From Salinicola avicenniae (lineage in GTDB: Bacteria > Pseudomonadota > Gammaproteobacteria > Pseudomonadales > Halomonadaceae): a DNA stretch of 64,000 nucleotides. The position numbers were made by a program, and so were the translations under genes. This document shows, piece by piece, positions 18,777 through 28,200 of the stretch. The stretch spans positions 1 through 64,000 of the forward strand of contig NZ_JAKQZC010000006.1 in NCBI RefSeq assembly GCF_023736115.1, read 5' to 3'. How positions within the stretch are numbered: position 1 is the stretch's first letter; each line of letters begins with the position of its first letter. Under the pieces are notes generated by a model, which saw only the letters and a list, made by a program, of their open reading frames with translations, was not told the origin of the DNA and did not search any database.

Positions 18777-19811
18777 ATGCGTGATCCCGTATCATCGCAG
18801 AGCGACCGCCCATTGCCCCGTATCGGCAGCTTCACCCTGCCCAACCGGGTCATTCTGGCCCCCATGGCGGGGGTGACGGATCGTCCTTTTCGTCAACTCT
18901 GCCGAGAGCTCGGGGCCGGGCTGGTGGTCTCGGAGATGGTCACCTCGGACAGCCGTCTGTGGCACACGCGTAAGTCGCAGCAGCGTCTGATCCATCGCGG
19001 CGAACCGGGACCACGCTCGGTGCAGATTGCCGGCGGCGACCCCGACATGCTGGCTGAAGCCGCACGGCTCAACGCCCAGGCCGGGGCCGAGATTATCGAC
19101 ATCAACATGGGCTGCCCGGCGAAGAAAGTCTGCAACAAGGCCGCCGGTTCCGCCCTGCTGCGCGATGAGCGTCTGGTGGCCGCCATTCTCACGGCCGTGG
19201 TCGCGGCGGTGGAGATCCCGGTGACGCTCAAGATCCGCACCGGCTGGTGCGAGGAAACACGCAACGCAGAGCGCGTTGCCCGGCTGGCAGAAGACGCCGG
19301 CATCGCAGCGCTGGCGGTCCATGGTCGCACCCGCGAGCAGAAATATACGGGCCACGCCGAATACGACACCATTGCGGCGGTGAAGCAGCAGGTGTCGATA
19401 CCGGTCTTCGCCAATGGCGACGTCACTACGCCGCAGCGCGCCGCCGACGTTTTGCAATACACTGGCGCGGATGCGGTGATGGTCGGCCGTGGCGCCCAGG
19501 GCAATCCGTGGCTGTTTCGCGAGATCGAGCACTACCTGCGCACCGGCCAGGCGCATGCACCACCGAGCGCCGAAGAGATCGTCGCGACCATGCGCCGCCA
19601 TCTGGCGGCGCTCCATGCGCATTACGGTGACTATCTGGGCGTCCGCGTCGCCCGCAAGCACGTCGGGTGGTATCTCGCGGCGCATGATCCGAACCGCGAG
19701 CGACGCGCCCGCTTCAACCGGCTCGAGCAGGCCAGCGAACAATTCGAGTTTCTCCATGAACTCTTTCGCGGTGACGCCGCCGCGATCGATAACGGAATCC
19801 ACGCAGCATGA
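18777..19811 (+). CDS. dusB: tRNA-dihydrouridine synthase B
   Basis: A 344-residue FMN enzyme that reduces specific uridines in the tRNA D-loop. Marks are IGSFTLPNRVILAPMAGVTDRPFR, DINMGCPAKKVCNKAAGSALL with the catalytic cysteine, TLKIRTGWCEETRNA, LAVHGRTREQKYTGHAEYD, and VFANGDVTTPQ...DAVMVGRGAQGNPWLF for FMN binding. The last four bases overlap the fis start (19808-19811), the conserved dusB-fis operon of gammaproteobacteria, in which fis expression depends on dusB translation. Confidence 0.96.
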   Translation: MRDPVSSQSDRPLPRIGSFTLPNRVILAPMAGVTDRPFRQLCRELGAGLVVSEMVTSDSRLWHTRKSQQRLIHRGEPGPRSVQIAGGDPDMLAEAARLNAQAGAEIIDINMGCPAKKVCNKAAGSALLRDERLVAAILTAVVAAVEIPVTLKIRTGWCEETRNAERVARLAEDAGIAALAVHGRTREQKYTGHAEYDTIAAVKQQVSIPVFANGDVTTPQRAADVLQYTGADAVMVGRGAQGNPWLFREIEHYLRTGQAHAPPSAEEIVATMRRHLAALHAHYGDYLGVRVARKHVGWYLAAHDPNRERRARFNRLEQASEQFEFLHELFRGDAAAIDNGIHAA

Positions 19812-20116
19812 ACAGTCGGCAGCCACTAGCCCTCGATAGCGACGCGCCCCGCGAGGCAGATCCGCTACAGATGTCCGAGACGTTGCCCCAGACCACCCTC
19901 CGCGAGTGCGTCGAGCGCGTGATGGAGCGCTATTTCGCGCACCTCGAGGGCGAATCGGTCTCCCACCTCTACCCCATGGTGCTGGCTGAGGTCGAAGCCC
20001 CCTTGCTGGAGGTCGTGATGCGTCACGTCGAAGGCAACCAGACCCGCGCCGCCGACCTGCTCGGCCTCAACCGCGGCACGCTACGCAAGAAGCTCAAGCA
20101 GTACGAGCTGATCTGA
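19808..20116 (+). CDS. fis: Nucleoid protein and transcription factor Fis
   Basis: A 102-residue DNA-bending protein that activates rRNA/tRNA promoters and shapes the nucleoid. The C-terminal half has the Fis/NtrC-type helix-turn-helix (EGNQTRAADLLGLNRGTLRKKLKQYEL). The N-terminal arm precedes the dimer helices (LRECVERVMERYFAHLEGESVSHLYPMVLAEVEAPLLE). The start ATG overlaps the dusB stop. The first 20 residues are poorly conserved in the family; an internal Met at residue 22 is a possible alternative start. Confidence 0.95.
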   Translation: MNSRQPLALDSDAPREADPLQMSETLPQTTLRECVERVMERYFAHLEGESVSHLYPMVLAEVEAPLLEVVMRHVEGNQTRAADLLGLNRGTLRKKLKQYELI

Positions 20117-20206
20117 TTCTCCCTATGCTTCGCGTAGGCGAAGCGCCACCTCGACGCGCGACGCCTCGGCGACGCCCGTCGGACTCATCGAACAGAGTGG
20201 ACTGGC

Positions 20207-21820
20207 ATGTCTCAAAATTCCGCATCTACCGCCCCCCGTCCCGTCCGTCGCGCCCTGCTGAGCGTCTCGGACAAGACCGGCATCGTCGATTTCGCGCGTG
20301 AGCTCTCCGCGCGTGGCGTCGAACTGCTCTCTACCGGCGGCACCTATCGCTTACTCAAGGAAAACGAGATCGCCGTCACCGAAGTCTCGGCGCACACCGG
20401 TTTTCCGGAGATCATGGACGGACGCGTGAAAACGCTGCATCCCAAGATCCATGGCGGCATCCTCGGGCGGCGCGGTCAGGACGATGCGGTCATGGCGGAA
20501 CACGGCATCGATCCCATCGACATGGTCGTGGTCAATCTCTACCCCTTCGAGCAGACGGTGGCCAAACCGGACTGCACCCTCGAAGACGCAGTCGAGAACA
20601 TCGACATCGGCGGCCCGACCATGGTGCGCTCCTGCGCCAAGAACCATGATCACACCACCATCGTGGTCAGCGCCGGCGACTATACCCGCGTGCTCAAGGA
20701 CATGGCTGGCCACGACGGCGGTGTCAGCCACAAGACGCGCTTCGATCTGGCGATCAAGGCTTTCGAACACACGGCCGCCTACGACGCCGCCATCGCCAAC
20801 TACTTCGGCCAACGCGTCGGCAACGGCGAGCCGGAATTCCCGCGTACGCTGTCGCTGCAATTCGAGAAGAAGCAGGGCATGCGCTACGGCGAAAACCCCC
20901 ACCAGAAAGCCGCTTTTTACGTCGAATCAGGCGCCGAGTCGAGCGACACGGAAGCAAGCATCGCCACCGCAAAACAGCTCCAGGGCAAGGCGCTTTCCTA
21001 CAATAACGTGGCCGACACCGATGCCGCGCTGGAGTGCGTGAAGTCCTACAGCAAGCCGGCCTGCGTGATCGTCAAGCATGCCAACCCCTGCGGAGTGGCC
21101 GTCGTCCCCGACGACGAGGGCGGCATTCGCCGCGCCTACGATCTGGCCTTCGAGACCGACAGCGAGTCTGCCTTCGGTGGCATCATCGCCTTCAACCGCG
21201 AGCTCGACGGCGACACCGCTGCAGCCATCGTTGCACGTCAGTTCGTCGAGGTGATCATCGCCCCGACGATCTCCGACGCCGCGCGCGAAGCTGTCGCCAG
21301 CAAGACCAACGTGCGCCTGCTCGAGTGCGGCGAGCTGCCGGCCAAGACCGGCGAAGGCTGGGACTACAAGCGCGTCAACGGCGGACTGCTGGTCCAGAGT
21401 CGCGATACCGGCATGATCACGGCCGACGATCTCAAGGTCGTGACCCAGCGCGCGCCGTCGGAGCGCGAACTCCACGATCTGATCTTCGCCTGGAAGGTCG
21501 CCAAGTTCGTCAAGTCCAACGCCATTGTCTACGCCAGGAACCGCCAGACGGTCGGTATCGGCGCCGGCCAGATGAGCCGCGTCAACTCTGCCCGCATCGC
21601 CGCGATCAAGGCTGAACAGGCAGGCCTCGAAGTCGCCGGCTCGGTGATGGCCTCGGACGCTTTCTTCCCCTTCCGCGACGGCCTGGACAACGCCGCGGCT
21701 GCCGGCATCACGGCGGTCATCCAGCCGGGGGGCTCGGTGCGTGACGAAGAAGTAATCGCCGCCGCCAACGAGGCCGGCATCGCCATGGTGTTTACCGGCA
21801 TGCGTCACTTCCGGCACTGA
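20207..21820 (+). CDS. purH: Bifunctional AICAR transformylase / IMP cyclohydrolase
   Basis: A 537-residue enzyme catalysing the last two steps of IMP synthesis. The N-terminal MGS-like cyclohydrolase domain shows [33 protein letters not shown] and [12 protein letters not shown]. The transformylase domain has [31 protein letters not shown], the catalytic [10 protein letters not shown], and [13 protein letters not shown]. The C-terminus [15 protein letters not shown]...[13 protein letters not shown] is intact. Length is normal. In many relatives purD follows; here it does not, and a bidirectional terminator separates purH from convergent gabD. Confidence 0.97.
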   Translation: MSQNSASTAPRPVRRALLSVSDKTGIVDFARELSARGVELLSTGGTYRLLKENEIAVTEVSAHTGFPEIMDGRVKTLHPKIHGGILGRRGQDDAVMAEHGIDPIDMVVVNLYPFEQTVAKPDCTLEDAVENIDIGGPTMVRSCAKNHDHTTIVVSAGDYTRVLKDMAGHDGGVSHKTRFDLAIKAFEHTAAYDAAIANYFGQRVGNGEPEFPRTLSLQFEKKQGMRYGENPHQKAAFYVESGAESSDTEASIATAKQLQGKALSYNNVADTDAALECVKSYSKPACVIVKHANPCGVAVVPDDEGGIRRAYDLAFETDSESAFGGIIAFNRELDGDTAAAIVARQFVEVIIAPTISDAAREAVASKTNVRLLECGELPAKTGEGWDYKRVNGGLLVQSRDTGMITADDLKVVTQRAPSERELHDLIFAWKVAKFVKSNAIVYARNRQTVGIGAGQMSRVNSARIAAIKAEQAGLEVAGSVMASDAFFPFRDGLDNAAAAGITAVIQPGGSVRDEEVIAAANEAGIAMVFTGMRHFRH

Positions 21821-21947
21821 GTCACTTCCGACACCAAGCCACTGCCGGTACCCAGTCGCTGCCCTCGGAGTCGATAACACCCAGCTCGACGCCACCGAGG
21901 GCATCGCCATCAGGGTTGCGATATGCAGGCCGCAGCCCTAACGAACC

Positions 21948-21979
21948 AAAACGCCAGCGACGGCCGTCGCTGGCGTTTT
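21948..21979. terminator. Bidirectional terminator between purH and gabD
   Basis: ACGCCAGCGAC (21951-21961) and GTCGCTGGCGT (21966-21976) form an 11-bp stem with a 4-base loop, flanked by AAA on the left and TTT on the right, so it serves both convergent genes. Confidence 0.85.
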
Positions 21980-22014
21980 GCTTGGCCGGCCGCTCGGTGG
22001 CGGCTTGCGCGTGA

Positions 22015-23475
22015 CTACTGGCCTAGATCGATGCAGAGGTACTTCGTCTCGAGGTACTCATCAAGACCGTACTTGGAACCTTCGCGCCCGAGACCGGAGG
22101 CCTTGACCCCGCCGAACGGCGCGCTGGCATTCGAGATCAGGCCGGTGTTGATCCCGACCATGCCGTACTCGAGCGCTTCCGCGACGCGCCAGACGCGCCC
22201 AAGATCCTTCGAGTAGAAGTAGGAGGCAAGCCCGAACTGGGTATCGTTGGCCAGGCGCACGGCTTCCTCTTCGGTTTCGAACGGGAAGACCGCCGCCAGG
22301 GGACCGAAGGTCTCTTCGCTGGCAACCTTCATCGACGGCGTGGCGTGACTGATCAAGGTCGGCGAGAAGAAACGTCCGCCGCGCGAGTGCTCGTGCCCCC
22401 CCAGCAGCAGTTCGGCGCCCTGATCGGTGGCGTCCTGGATATGCTCGGTCACCTTGGCCACGGCATCTTCATCAATCAGCGGACCGATGTTGACGCCCTC
22501 CTCGAAACCGTCGCCCACCTTGAGCTCGCTGTTCATGGCCGCGGCCAGCTTCTCGCTGAAGGCGTTGATGACACTCGACTGCACCAGAAAACGGTTGGTA
22601 CAGACGCAGGTCTGGCCGGCATTGCGGAACTTGGAGGCAATGGCGCCTTCGACTGCCGCATCGAGATCGGCATCCTCGAAGACCAGAAACGGCGCGTTGC
22701 CGCCCAGCTCCAGGGAAATCTTCTGGATATGCTTGGCCGCGCCGGCCATCAGTGAACTACCCACCTCGGTCGAACCGGTAAAAGTGACCTTACGCACGAC
22801 CGGCGACTCGGTCATCGCCTTGGCGATTTCGCTGGCCTTGCCTGGCACCACATTGAACACCCCACGCGGTACGCCGGCCTGCTCGGCCAGTGCCGCCAGC
22901 GCCGTCGCCGAGAACGGCGTCTGGCTGGCCGGCTTGATCACGATCGTGCAGCCAGCCGCCAGCGCGGCCGCTGCCTTGCGCGTGATCATCGATGACGGAA
23001 AGTTCCAGGGCGTGATCGCGCCGACCACGCCGACCGGCTGCTTGGTCACCACGATACGCTGCTGGTTGCTGGCGGCCGGGATGGTATCGCCGTAGATGCG
23101 CCGAGCCTCTTCAGCGAACCAGCGCATAAAGCTAGCGGCGTAGACGATCTCGCCGGCGGCTTCCTTGAGCGGCTTGCCCTGCTCGGCAGTCATGATGGCG
23201 GCGAGTTCATCCTTGTGCTCGAGCATCAGCTCGTACCACTTCATCAGGATATCCGCGCGCTCCAGCGCGGTATGCTCGCGCCAGGCGGGCAACGCCGCCT
23301 CGGCGGCCTCGATCGCACGCTCGGTCTCGACGCGGCCGAGACGCGGCACACGGCCGAGAATCTCTCCCGTGGCGGGATTGTCGACGTCGATCTGTTCACC
23401 GCTGTCGGCGGCGACCCAGTTGCCATCGATATAGGCATAGGGCCGGAACAGCGCGCTCTCTTTGACGGATTGCAT
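22015..23475 (-). CDS. gabD: NADP-dependent succinate-semialdehyde dehydrogenase
   Basis: A 486-residue aldehyde dehydrogenase that oxidises succinate semialdehyde to succinate at the end of GABA degradation. Features close to GabD are TAEQGKPLKEAAGEIVYAASFMRWFAEEARR, VGAITPWNFPSSMITRKAAAALAAGC, the cofactor loop FTGSTEVGSSLM, the catalytic Glu in LELGGNAPF and the catalytic Cys in NAGQTCVCTNR. Its partner gabT is not adjacent, so a general role toward small semialdehydes is also possible. Length is normal. No regulator is next to it. Confidence 0.92.
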   Translation of the reverse strand: MQSVKESALFRPYAYIDGNWVAADSGEQIDVDNPATGEILGRVPRLGRVETERAIEAAEAALPAWREHTALERADILMKWYELMLEHKDELAAIMTAEQGKPLKEAAGEIVYAASFMRWFAEEARRIYGDTIPAASNQQRIVVTKQPVGVVGAITPWNFPSSMITRKAAAALAAGCTIVIKPASQTPFSATALAALAEQAGVPRGVFNVVPGKASEIAKAMTESPVVRKVTFTGSTEVGSSLMAGAAKHIQKISLELGGNAPFLVFEDADLDAAVEGAIASKFRNAGQTCVCTNRFLVQSSVINAFSEKLAAAMNSELKVGDGFEEGVNIGPLIDEDAVAKVTEHIQDATDQGAELLLGGHEHSRGGRFFSPTLISHATPSMKVASEETFGPLAAVFPFETEEEAVRLANDTQFGLASYFYSKDLGRVWRVAEALEYGMVGINTGLISNASAPFGGVKASGLGREGSKYGLDEYLETKYLCIDLGQ

Positions 23476-23699
23476 GAATCGCTCCTTCCTGGATGGACTT
23501 GCCGGTGCGCTGGCGCGGCACCGACCGACGCGGGCAGCGGTCTCGATTCGGCCATTGCCGGCTCGAACTCACGAGGTACGTTTGGACGTGACAAAGACCG
23601 CAGCGGCTGCGCTTCTGCCCTCAAGGATGGCGTGTCGCGAGCGCCTTTGCCAGTCGCAATCCGTCGCGCAACGGCGACCAGACCCCGCACCGTAACGTG

Positions 23700-24152
23700 T
23701 CAGGGCAGCTGCGACCAAAGCGTGACGCCAACGGCGATGGCAATGGCCAGCCCGCTGACCCAGTAGCCACTGATACGCTGCGATTCGCGGTGGATATGGC
23801 GCAGCCCCACCCACGCCAGAATCAAGGCCAGCACTTCCACCACCGGCGCGAAGCGCCCGGCGCTGAAGCCGACCACGGAGAGCACGAAGGCGGCCAGCGA
23901 CCAGTGGGAGAGCTGCTTGCGAACGGTCTCGCCCTTAGCATCCCGCGTACTGACGGCACGACGCTGGGTTTCCGGACGATTGAAAACCCGAATCGCCGCG
24001 CCGTCACGCACCTCGAATCGGACAGGCATGCCCGCGCCAGGCAGGCCACGCCCGCGCCACTGCGAAAAATCGAAGGCGTAGCGCTGGCCATCCTCACTGT
24101 CGATCTCGCCCTGCTGCGTCTCGTCGTCGAAGCGCGTCAGGTGGCCATCCAT
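23700..24152 (-). CDS. Small membrane protein with cold-shock-like N-terminus
   Basis: A 150-residue protein of unknown function. Residues 1-58 look like an OB/cold-shock fold (GHLTRFDDETQQGEIDSEDGQRYAFDFSQW followed by AGMPVRFEVRDGAAIRVF), but the RNP aromatic motif of true cold-shock proteins is weak. After a charged linker come two or three hydrophobic segments: LAAFVLSVVGFSAG, VVEVLALILAWVGL and SGLAIAIAVGVTLW. This arrangement of a short nucleic-acid-type fold tethered to the membrane recurs in gammaproteobacterial hypothetical proteins. It lies 78 bases downstream of folE on the same strand and may share its transcript. Confidence 0.7.
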   Translation of the reverse strand: MDGHLTRFDDETQQGEIDSEDGQRYAFDFSQWRGRGLPGAGMPVRFEVRDGAAIRVFNRPETQRRAVSTRDAKGETVRKQLSHWSLAAFVLSVVGFSAGRFAPVVEVLALILAWVGLRHIHRESQRISGYWVSGLAIAIAVGVTLWSQLP

Positions 24153-24230
24153 GTCACCTCCCCGGTTATCTCACCAGCGAGGGTCAAGGCCGCCTTCGGA
24201 TCAGTCATCATCGCGTTACCCGCCAACCTG

Positions 24231-24788
24231 TCAGCGTCCGTTGACCAGCATCAGGAACTCCTGACGCGTGGTCTGATTCTTGCGGAAGCTGCCGAGCATG
24301 ACCGAGGTTTTCATGCAGGAGTTCTGCTTCTCGACACCACGCATCATCATGCACATGTGTTGAGCCTCGATCACCACGCCGACGCCACGCGCCTCGGTCA
24401 CCTGCATGACCGCTTCGGCAATCTCGCGCGTCAGGTTCTCCTGAATCTGCAAGCGACGGGCGTACATATCGACGATACGCGCAAACTTGGAGAGCCCAAG
24501 CACCTTGCCCTGCGGCAGGTAGGCAATATGGCACTTGCCGATGAACGGCAGGACGTGATGCTCGCACATCGAGTACATCTCGATGTCCTTGATCAGTACC
24601 ATCTCGTCGGTGTCGGAGGCGAAGACCGCGTCGTTGACCAGCGTTTCCAGCGACTGATGGTAGCCCTGGGTCAGAAACTGCATCGCCTTGGCGGCGCGCA
24701 TCGGGGTATTGCGCAGGCCCTCGCGCTCGGGATCTTCGCCGAGTTTTTCCAGGATGCCGCGGAAATGGCCTGCCAATTGCTCTGTCAT
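24231..24788 (-). CDS. folE: GTP cyclohydrolase I
   Basis: A 185-residue enzyme making dihydroneopterin triphosphate from GTP, the first step to folate. I choose ATG 24788 because AAGGCAGCAAC precedes it; an upstream in-frame start would add 14 residues that do not look conserved. Motifs are [20 protein letters not shown], the zinc/active-site stretch [48 protein letters not shown], and [18 protein letters not shown]. Both zinc-ligand cysteines and the His pair are present, so it is the standard zinc-type enzyme. Confidence 0.96.
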   Translation of the reverse strand: MTEQLAGHFRGILEKLGEDPEREGLRNTPMRAAKAMQFLTQGYHQSLETLVNDAVFASDTDEMVLIKDIEMYSMCEHHVLPFIGKCHIAYLPQGKVLGLSKFARIVDMYARRLQIQENLTREIAEAVMQVTEARGVGVVIEAQHMCMMMRGVEKQNSCMKTSVMLGSFRKNQTTRQEFLMLVNGR

Positions 24789-25020
24789 GTTGCTGCCTTG
24801 TCTATCGGTATCGTGGATGACGCCCGGCAACCGGACGGGGTCATCGCCTTCGGGATTGCGGCGATTCTAGCGAAACTCGCCGAGAGCCTCTATCTTCTTG
24901 CCGACACGCTCGTTGCCAGAACGCAATTTTCACGCCGCCGAGACAGTCGATCCTCACGACGCCTGCTTACGCCACAAGATGACCTGACACCATATCGCCG
25001 GCTTCCACATCACCGTCGTT

Positions 25021-26007
25021 TCAAGCGAGCCAGCGGGGCGAGTCGAGCGCCACACGCTGCTGCTCGAGCGTGCGAATGTGCTGATCCCAGTAGGCCGAGT
25101 CGGCGACATAGGGGAAGGCGCGAGGAAAGGCCGGGTCTTCCCAGCGCGCGGTCAGCCAGGCACTGTGACGCATCAATCGTAGCGTGCGCAGCGGCTCGAT
25201 CCAGGCAAGCTGGCGACGATCAAATTCGCAGTAGGTTTCGTAGCCTTCGATCACCTCGGAGAGCTGCATCTGCCACTCTTCCGGTGACTGCGCGGTCAGC
25301 AGCATCCACAGATCTTGAATTGCCGGCGCCATGGCGCAGTCGTCGAAATCGACCAGCGCGAACGACTCGTCTCTTCCCAGCATATTGCCGAGATGGCAGT
25401 CACCGTGAACACGCTGCAACGCCGACGCCGGCCAGGCGTTCGCCTCGAGTAGCGGCAGCAGGGCATGGGTCACCTTGGCATAGCTCTCGCGCTGGCGCTT
25501 ATCCAGCCAGCGCGCCTGCAGTACGCGTTCACGACACTGCTCGACCCGCGCGGCGATATCGAAGCGAGGACGATGCAGAAAAGGCTGCCGTACCGCGACG
25601 GCGTGCACCTGGCCGATCAATTCGCCGAGGGCGAACAGATGAGCGGGGTTCTCGAGCTCCGGAGCCTGTCCCACCACATGCGCGAACAGCGTGAAGCGGA
25701 AGCCCTCATAGTGATGCAACGTCGTACCCGCGGCATCTGCCCAGGGCGCACCCACGGCCACCGACGCAGCCGTCAGCTCCCCGAGAAACGCGTGTTCTTC
25801 CAGAATCTGCGCGTCGCTCCAGCGCTCCGGCCGATAAAACTTCACCACCCAGCGGCGGCGATCCTCATCGGTCAGCGAATAGACTCGGTTTTCGTAACTG
25901 TTGAGCGCGAAAGGCTCGCCCGGCAGCCAGAAGCCGAGAGACTCGACGGCTTCGACCACGAGCTGCGGCGTCAGCGACTCGAAGGGGTGCGGGGATGCAG
26001 CGCTCAT
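25021..26007 (-). CDS. srkA: Stress response kinase A (YihE/SrkA family)
   Basis: A 328-residue serine/threonine kinase of the aminoglycoside-phosphotransferase fold. In E. coli it counters stress-induced cell death linked to MazF. Family marks are PFALNSYENRVYSLTDED, RRWVVKFYRPERWSD with the ATP-binding Lys, EEHAFLGELTAASVAVGAPW, the catalytic loop VHGDCHLGNML, and VDFDDCAMAPAIQDLWMLL as the metal-binding DFD. Length matches E. coli (328). It lies 41 bases downstream of comF on the same strand. Confidence 0.93.
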   Translation of the reverse strand: MSAASPHPFESLTPQLVVEAVESLGFWLPGEPFALNSYENRVYSLTDEDRRRWVVKFYRPERWSDAQILEEHAFLGELTAASVAVGAPWADAAGTTLHHYEGFRFTLFAHVVGQAPELENPAHLFALGELIGQVHAVAVRQPFLHRPRFDIAARVEQCRERVLQARWLDKRQRESYAKVTHALLPLLEANAWPASALQRVHGDCHLGNMLGRDESFALVDFDDCAMAPAIQDLWMLLTAQSPEEWQMQLSEVIEGYETYCEFDRRQLAWIEPLRTLRLMRHSAWLTARWEDPAFPRAFPYVADSAYWDQHIRTLEQQRVALDSPRWLA

Positions 26008-26048
26008 GCTTACCTCGCCAGAAGGCCTCTTTCATTGCGCGCATGCTA

Positions 26049-26891
26049 TCAGATTCCACCCGGCGGCGTCCGTGCGAAGGCGAGTGCCACGACCTCCTCG
26101 GCGCCAGCGTCGAGACAGGCGCGAGCCAGCGCATCGAGCGTGGCGCCGGTGGTCATGACGTCATCGATGATCATCACTCGCTTCGGTAGCGCTTGGGACA
26201 GCGCAAAGGCGCCCCGTAGATTGCGCCGGCGATGCTGTCGATCGAGACCACGCTGGGAGGGCGTCTCCCGCCGCCGTCGCGCCTCGATCAACGGCAGCTC
26301 CAGGCGACCGGCCAGGCGCCTCGTCAACCAGGCCACGTGGTCGAAGCCCTGCTGCCGCGTACGCTCGCGATGACCGGGCACGCCAATCACGGCATCCACC
26401 CTCAGCGCAGCATTGGCCAACGCGACAACCATCAGCTGAATCATCACCTCGCCCGCCCACGCCTCGGCACCGAACTTGTAACGCTGCACCAGGCGCACCA
26501 TGCGTCCCTCATAACGCCACGGCGCCAGGCTCCGCACCTGCGCCGGCGGCCGTTTCAGGCAGCGACCGCAAAGCGTCCTGTCGCCCCCCGCCACGCTCGG
26601 CAATGGCTCGGCACAGCGCCAGCAGGCAGAGGTGTTCCACGGCATCTCGACCAGACACCCTTCGCACCAGGGATGGTCGCCGCGAACGGGTCCCAGACAG
26701 AACGCACAGTAGCCCGGCAACGCGCGTCGCAACTGGGCGTTGATCGTATTGACCAGGCGCGCCACGTAACCACGCAGCCCCGCGCCCGACACCCTGTCAA
26801 AACGCTGTCTCCCGGATCTCGTACTCGTGGCCACGCCTCCTCTTTCGTGGGCCCCTTTCTCTTCCGTGGGCCCCATTTTCAGTAGACTCAT
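26049..26891 (-). CDS. comF: ComF family amidophosphoribosyltransferase-like protein
   Basis: A 280-residue protein of the ComF/GntX group, tied to DNA uptake and use of external DNA in some species; the biochemical activity is not settled. The N-terminal part has two zinc-binding cysteine clusters (CAFC...CEGC and CWRC...CGRC). The C-terminal half is a type I phosphoribosyltransferase fold with the PRPP loop VMIIDDVMTTGATLDALARA and the flexible-loop motif TPSQRGLDRQHRRRNLRGAF. ATG 26891 has GAGG seven bases upstream. The first 45 residues are extra compared with E. coli GntX. srkA follows in the same direction. Confidence 0.9.
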   Translation of the reverse strand: MSLLKMGPTEEKGAHERGGVATSTRSGRQRFDRVSGAGLRGYVARLVNTINAQLRRALPGYCAFCLGPVRGDHPWCEGCLVEMPWNTSACWRCAEPLPSVAGGDRTLCGRCLKRPPAQVRSLAPWRYEGRMVRLVQRYKFGAEAWAGEVMIQLMVVALANAALRVDAVIGVPGHRERTRQQGFDHVAWLTRRLAGRLELPLIEARRRRETPSQRGLDRQHRRRNLRGAFALSQALPKRVMIIDDVMTTGATLDALARACLDAGAEEVVALAFARTPPGGI

Positions 26892-27023
26892 TCATCAACC
26901 TCTGTCGGCAGCCCAGCCGGAAAACTGAAGCCAGTTCTCGTCTCGGCGACCAACTGACGCCCGCAAACGCTGCACGATAGCCTCCAGTGTCAAGCGACGT
27001 CTTATGACCGAACCATCCGGCGT

Positions 27024-27051
27024 TTGACTTCGAAGCCCGCGTCCGTAAAAT
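27024..27051 (+). promoter_or_regulatory. Sigma-70 promoter of tRNA-Leu
   Basis: TTGACT (27024-27029), 16-base spacer, TAAAAT (27046-27051), then a G/C-rich discriminator (CGCCCGGCC) typical of stringently controlled tRNA promoters. Transcription should begin near 27058, 13 bases before the mature tRNA. Confidence 0.75.
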
Positions 27052-27070
27052 ACGCCCGGCCCGTCATCCT

Positions 27071-27155
27071 GCGGATGTGGTGGAATTGGTAGACACGCTA
27101 GATTTAGGTTCTAGTGCCGAGAGGCGTGGGAGTTCGAGTCTCCCCATCCGCACCA
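27071..27155 (+). tRNA. tRNA-Leu (anticodon UAG)
   Basis: An 85-nt class II tRNA: acceptor GCGGATG pairing with CATCCGC, D-arm with GGTAGACAC, anticodon stem CTAGA/TCTAG around loop TTTAGGT (anticodon TAG), a variable arm (GCCGAGAGGCG region), T-loop GTTCGAGTC, and encoded CCA. It reads CUN leucine codons. There is no obvious terminator directly after it. Confidence 0.97.
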
Positions 27156-27513
27156 TGCTTTACCTTGCGCATTCCTTAACATCGTGCCCCGATCCTCCTC
27201 GGATGGGCGAGAGCCCTGCCCCTACCGAGACAGCGTGTTGCGCTCCTGGTCTAGACACACCGCCTTGCTGTCACCACTAAACGACGCCAACGGTTTCCCT
27301 CCCGCAGCCCCGCGTGAAGAAGTCCCGCGTAAAATCGCCCTGCTATGATACTCGTCCTTATGAACTAGCCTCGGAACCAGGCATACCGAGACCGTTCTGA
27401 CCTTGAAGGTCATCGCGCTCCGCCTTGCGCGTCAGTCATGAGGCGAAAGCTCGGTAGCGGGCATTGCGCCCGGTGCCCATTGAGTGAAATACTGTATGCA
27501 TAGACAGTTATCC
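27156..27513. other. Non-coding stretch after tRNA-Leu
   Basis: No convincing gene. Short self-complementary elements are present, such as TGACCTTGAAGGTCA around 27398 and GGGCATTGCGCCCGGTGCCC around 27458, but no long T-run. No copy of the tRNA 3' end was seen that would mark an integration site. Confidence 0.5.
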
Positions 27514-27768
27514 ATGGGTAACGCAATGATCCTTCCTTTTCCTTCCGCTCGCGAACGCATTGGGCGACGCATCCAGCGCCGCATGCATCAGGCCGAACGT
27601 CACTGCCAACGCCAGATTGTCGTCTCGCGCGTGGACGGCGAAACGTCCATGGATTGGTCCCTGACGATGGAAATTCTGGGGGAGAGCGGTACGCTCAACG
27701 TGATCCATATCGGGCACGATGACGTACTGCTGGACTGGCGCGCGGCGGGTACTGGCTTGGCTTCGTAG
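27514..27768 (+). CDS. Small DUF1654-like protein
   Basis: An 84-residue protein if started at ATG 27514; ATGs at 27496 and 27526 are alternatives and none has a strong ribosome-binding site. The pattern ERIGRRIQRRMHQAERH, then RQIVVSRVDGETSMDWSLTMEIL and a final VLLDW resembles DUF1654 of pseudomonads and halomonads, a family without known function. Third-position G/C and codon choice are normal for the window. A strong terminator follows 53 bases after the stop, so it is probably a single-gene transcript. Confidence 0.62.
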   Translation: MGNAMILPFPSARERIGRRIQRRMHQAERHCQRQIVVSRVDGETSMDWSLTMEILGESGTLNVIHIGHDDVLLDWRAAGTGLAS

Positions 27769-27820
27769 GCGATTCATCGAGTGTCGTCTCGACGCCATGG
27801 GACTGCGTCAGAAACACGAA

Positions 27821-27846
27821 AGGCGGGCCCTTGGGCCCGCCTTTTT
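27821..27846 (+). terminator. Intrinsic terminator after the DUF1654-like gene
   Basis: AGGCGGGCCC TT GGGCCCGCCT followed by TTTT: a perfect 10-bp stem with a minimal loop. Confidence 0.9.
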
Positions 27847-28172
27847 AGGTTCCGCATCTGCCGTGGACATCCTGTCCGATCCATGACGTCATCCTGACGG
27901 GATCTGGCGCGCGGCGCTGTGCTTCACGAGTCTTTCTACATCATCCTGATGCTTCGAGACCCAGCAGCCCTCCTTGGCTGCGAACCGGCCCACGCTCATC
28001 GTGCCGACTAAGGCACAGTGGATTCCCTCCCCTAGCTTCTTCCTTGAAGCCGGTGGGCCAGCTGACAGACGTAAAGTTATACAAGAGTTGACTGAGGGTC
28101 AAGCGTTTCATGAAACACGAAGAACATCTGAGGCGGGAAAGGAGGGGGATCAGATTCAAGCACCCTAAAGAG
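27847..28172. other. Gene-poor stretch before an orphan terminator
   Basis: No protein I can support. A weak promoter-like TTGACT (28088-28093) with TGAAAC 17 bases on could drive a transcript of about 80 nt into the terminator at 28173, making a small RNA possible. The evidence is thin. Confidence 0.3.
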
Positions 28173-28200
28173 AAAAACCGACGGAAGGACGTCGGTTTTT
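28173..28200 (+). terminator. Orphan intrinsic terminator
   Basis: AAAAACCGACG (28173-28183), loop GAAGGA, CGTCGGTTTTT (28190-28200). It has a full T-run on the plus strand and an A-run on the left, so it can work both ways. No gene I recognise ends just before it on either strand. Confidence 0.85.

Noticed and set aside
18792..19826. Open frame on the minus strand opposite dusB
   Set aside because: Shadow of dusB; rich in Arg, Val and Gly from complemented codons with no recognisable domain.
23697..25694. Very long plus-strand open frame opposite folE and its neighbours
   Set aside because: It covers three genes with clear motifs on the other strand and has no sensible start or domain.
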